In this document: in pieces, positions 62,818 to 64,000 of the stretch
How the letters are laid out: each line of letters starts with the position of its first letter
Position numbering within the stretch: the first letter of the stretch is position 1
Origin: Nocardioides sp. LHD-245
Lineage (GTDB): Bacteria > Actinomycetota > Actinomycetes > Propionibacteriales > Nocardioidaceae
Assembly: GCF_030929495.1 (NCBI RefSeq)
Contig: NZ_JAVFWN010000012.1
Span: 124,001 to 188,000 of the forward strand
DNA length: 64,000 bases
Direction: 5' to 3'
Notes under the pieces: model-generated
Seen by the model: the letters and a program-made list of their open reading frames with translations, nothing else
The model's database searches: none
Told to the model about the DNA's origin: nothing
Translations under genes and position numbers: made by a program

Positions 62818-63159
62818 GCGACGCCGACGGGCGCATCGCCGACCTCACGCGGCTCGTGTTGCCACATCCGGCGTCGCCCCGTGGACGTTCTCGAAAGATT
62901 TTACTTTCGCCCGTTCGTCGGCGTGTCGCGCTGCCGGCCGGGCGTGTCGACAGCGGCTCCGCGGGCCCCGGCGCCGGTCCGCGGGAGGCCCGTGGGGGCG
63001 CGCCGGGGGCGGGCGGAGCGGGCTTGCGGAGGGCTGTCCGCCGCTCGCCGTACCGGGACGCCCCGGGTGGGCGACGATCCGGCCGCCCGGGGTCCGAACG
63101 GACCTCATTGACACGATTTGTCAGCGGATGTGAACAGGGCTCGCCTAGCATGCATCCTC
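62818..63159. other. 342-bp gap, no gene supported
   Basis: The gap holds an inverted repeat CGAAAG-attttа-CTTTCG-like element at 62892-62909 within a local AT patch, a very GC-rich middle, and the promoter-proximal elements of the XRE/TPR gene at 63109-63151. A weak minus-strand reading frame (62845-63114) has biased composition and no family resemblance. No tRNA or known RNA recognised. Confidence 0.5.
63109..63151 (+). promoter_or_regulatory. Inverted repeat and -10-like element before the XRE/TPR gene
   Basis: TGACA-cgatt-TGTCA (63109-63123) is a 5-bp inverted repeat, inside a TTGACA-like -35 region (63108-63113). TAGCAT (63146-63151) lies 8 nt before GTG 63160. The -35 to -10 distance is too long for one promoter, so the repeat is more likely an operator. 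A leaderless start from TAGCAT is plausible. Confidence 0.4.
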
Positions 63160-64000
63160 GTGAGTCAAGTCGACGCGCGCTGGGCGCAGCTCTTGGGGAC
63201 GGTCGACCCGGTCGTTCTCGGCGCGCGCGTGCGCTCGGCGCGGGTGGCGCAGGGGCTCAACCAGGCCGACCTCGCCGGCGACGCCTACTCCGTCGGCTAC
63301 GTCTCGCGCATCGAGTCGGGGGCCCGCCGCCCGACCGTCGCGGCGCTCACCGTCATCAGCGAGCGCCTCGGCACCTCGATCGGGGACCTCGTGGCCGGTG
63401 CCTCGGAGCAGCAGCTCGACGAGATCCGGCTGGGCTTCAGCTACGCCGAGCTCGCGCTCGAGAACGGCGAGGCGGTCGATGCCGAGCACCAGGCCCGCCA
63501 GACCCTGGCGCGCGCCGAGGGCGCTTCGGTCCCGGACCTCACGACCCGGGGGCGGTTCGTCGTCGCCCGGGCGCTGGAGGCGATGGGTCAGCTGGACGAC
63601 GCGATCATGGAGCTCGAGTCGCTGTTCGCCGACGTCGACGGCCTCCCCGCCCTCCGGTGCGGCATCGCGTTGAGCCGGTGCTACCGCGAGGCGGGCGACC
63701 TCAACCTCGCGATCGAGGTCGGCGACCGGATCCGCCCCGTCATCGCCGACGGCGGACTGGAGCGCAGCGACGAGGCGGTGCAGCTGGCGATGACCGTCGC
63801 GCTCGCCTACATCGAGCGCGGCGACCTCCACCGCGCCGCCCGGATCTGCACCGAGACCATCGCGATGGCCGAGGAGGTGTCGTCGCCCGCCGCACGCAGC
63901 GCGGCCTACTGGAACGCGAGCATCGTCTACTCCGAGCGGGGCGAGACCCAGGCGGCGCTGGCCCTCGCGACCCGGGCCCTCGGCCTGCTCGGCGAGGGAC
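63160..64000 (+). CDS. XRE/TPR transcriptional regulator, partial
   Basis: At least 280 residues, cut by the right window edge. Residues ~15-75 form a Cro/C1-type HTH (LGARVRSARVAQGLNQADLA, SVGYVSRIESGARRPTVAAL). The rest is helical with tetratricopeptide-like repeats (TRGRFVVARALEAMGQLDDAIMEL split, ALAYIERGDLHRAARICTETI, AYWNASIVYSERGETQAALALATRALG). This layout matches actinobacterial peptide- or metabolite-sensing XRE-TPR regulators. GTG 63160 has TAGCAT 8 nt upstream. Regulated genes lie beyond the window. Confidence 0.78.
   Translation, partial: MSQVDARWAQLLGTVDPVVLGARVRSARVAQGLNQADLAGDAYSVGYVSRIESGARRPTVAALTVISERLGTSIGDLVAGASEQQLDEIRLGFSYAELALENGEAVDAEHQARQTLARAEGASVPDLTTRGRFVVARALEAMGQLDDAIMELESLFADVDGLPALRCGIALSRCYREAGDLNLAIEVGDRIRPVIADGGLERSDEAVQLAMTVALAYIERGDLHRAARICTETIAMAEEVSSPAARSAAYWNASIVYSERGETQAALALATRALGLLGEG

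Noticed and set aside
62845..63114. 89-codon minus-strand frame before the XRE/TPR gene
   Set aside because: Arg/Pro-rich composition, no ribosome site or family match, and it overlaps promoter-like sequence.

Overview
This is about 64 kb of a high-GC Gram-positive chromosome with frequent GTG starts, chained ATGA/GTGA gene overlaps and many start codons lying 6-8 nt after a TANNNT hexamer (probable leaderless mRNAs). Gene content and order point to an actinobacterium, most likely Nocardioidaceae (Nocardioides-like): folC-DUF4233-secA, an Rv3235-like protein beside a LysM protein, tatB-mrp-DUF1003-MgtE_N/CBS, an orphan KGGVAKTT ParA near an RhlE-type helicase, and eno-divIC-DUF501-ppx. The taxonomy is inferred from these features, not measured.

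Layout. 1-3.5 kb: the start of an NB-ARC regulator, a secreted beta-propeller, and an XRE/nucleotidyltransferase toxin-antitoxin-like pair with its own palindrome. 3.5-8 kb: an esterase, then a FecCD-type importer operon (permease, lipoprotein, ATPase, methyltransferase) under a palindrome that fits the nickel-responsive Nur box. 8-11 kb: a GH43-like lipoprotein and an Ig-like surface protein. 11-16 kb: folC, DUF4233, secA and a small gene broken by a TGA. 16-21.4 kb: housekeeping and envelope genes. 21.4-24 kb: a sulfatase with its formylglycine-generating enzyme. 24-35 kb: an accessory envelope region with exo/endonuclease-phosphatase (EEP) and PLD-like secreted enzymes (separate and fused), two sulfotransferases, a glycosyltransferase, a LicD-methyltransferase fusion, tandem repeats, and a PD-(D/E)XK-like protein next to a divergent XRE regulator.

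35-45.4 kb: an acyl-CoA dehydrogenase and double-hotdog hydratase pair, then a six-gene LIV-type ABC transporter locus with two extra surface/membrane proteins. Its upstream region has a sequence matching the KstR consensus and a CRP/GlxR-like site, which suggests uptake of a sterol-like or other hydrophobic carbon source. 45.4-46.9 kb: an ISL3-family insertion with perfect 8-bp target duplications, inserted into the loop of a hairpin; its transposase looks frameshifted. 47-56 kb: MFS, phosphatase, DUF6758, rhomboid-DUF2156 fusion, PHP, MarC, SDR, ParA, L,D-transpeptidase and a third EEP enzyme. 56-64 kb: DEAD-box helicase, ferritin-like protein, DUF202, enolase, DivIC/FtsB-like, DUF501, Ppx/GppA, and an XRE/TPR regulator cut by the window edge.

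No CRISPR array, rRNA, tRNA, prophage or plasmid origin was recognised. The best leads are the Nur-box importer operon, the putative KstR/CRP-controlled transporter locus, the nuclease-like/XRE pair, the IS-split hairpin, and the quadruplicated stop-start junction between the PLD and sulfotransferase genes.
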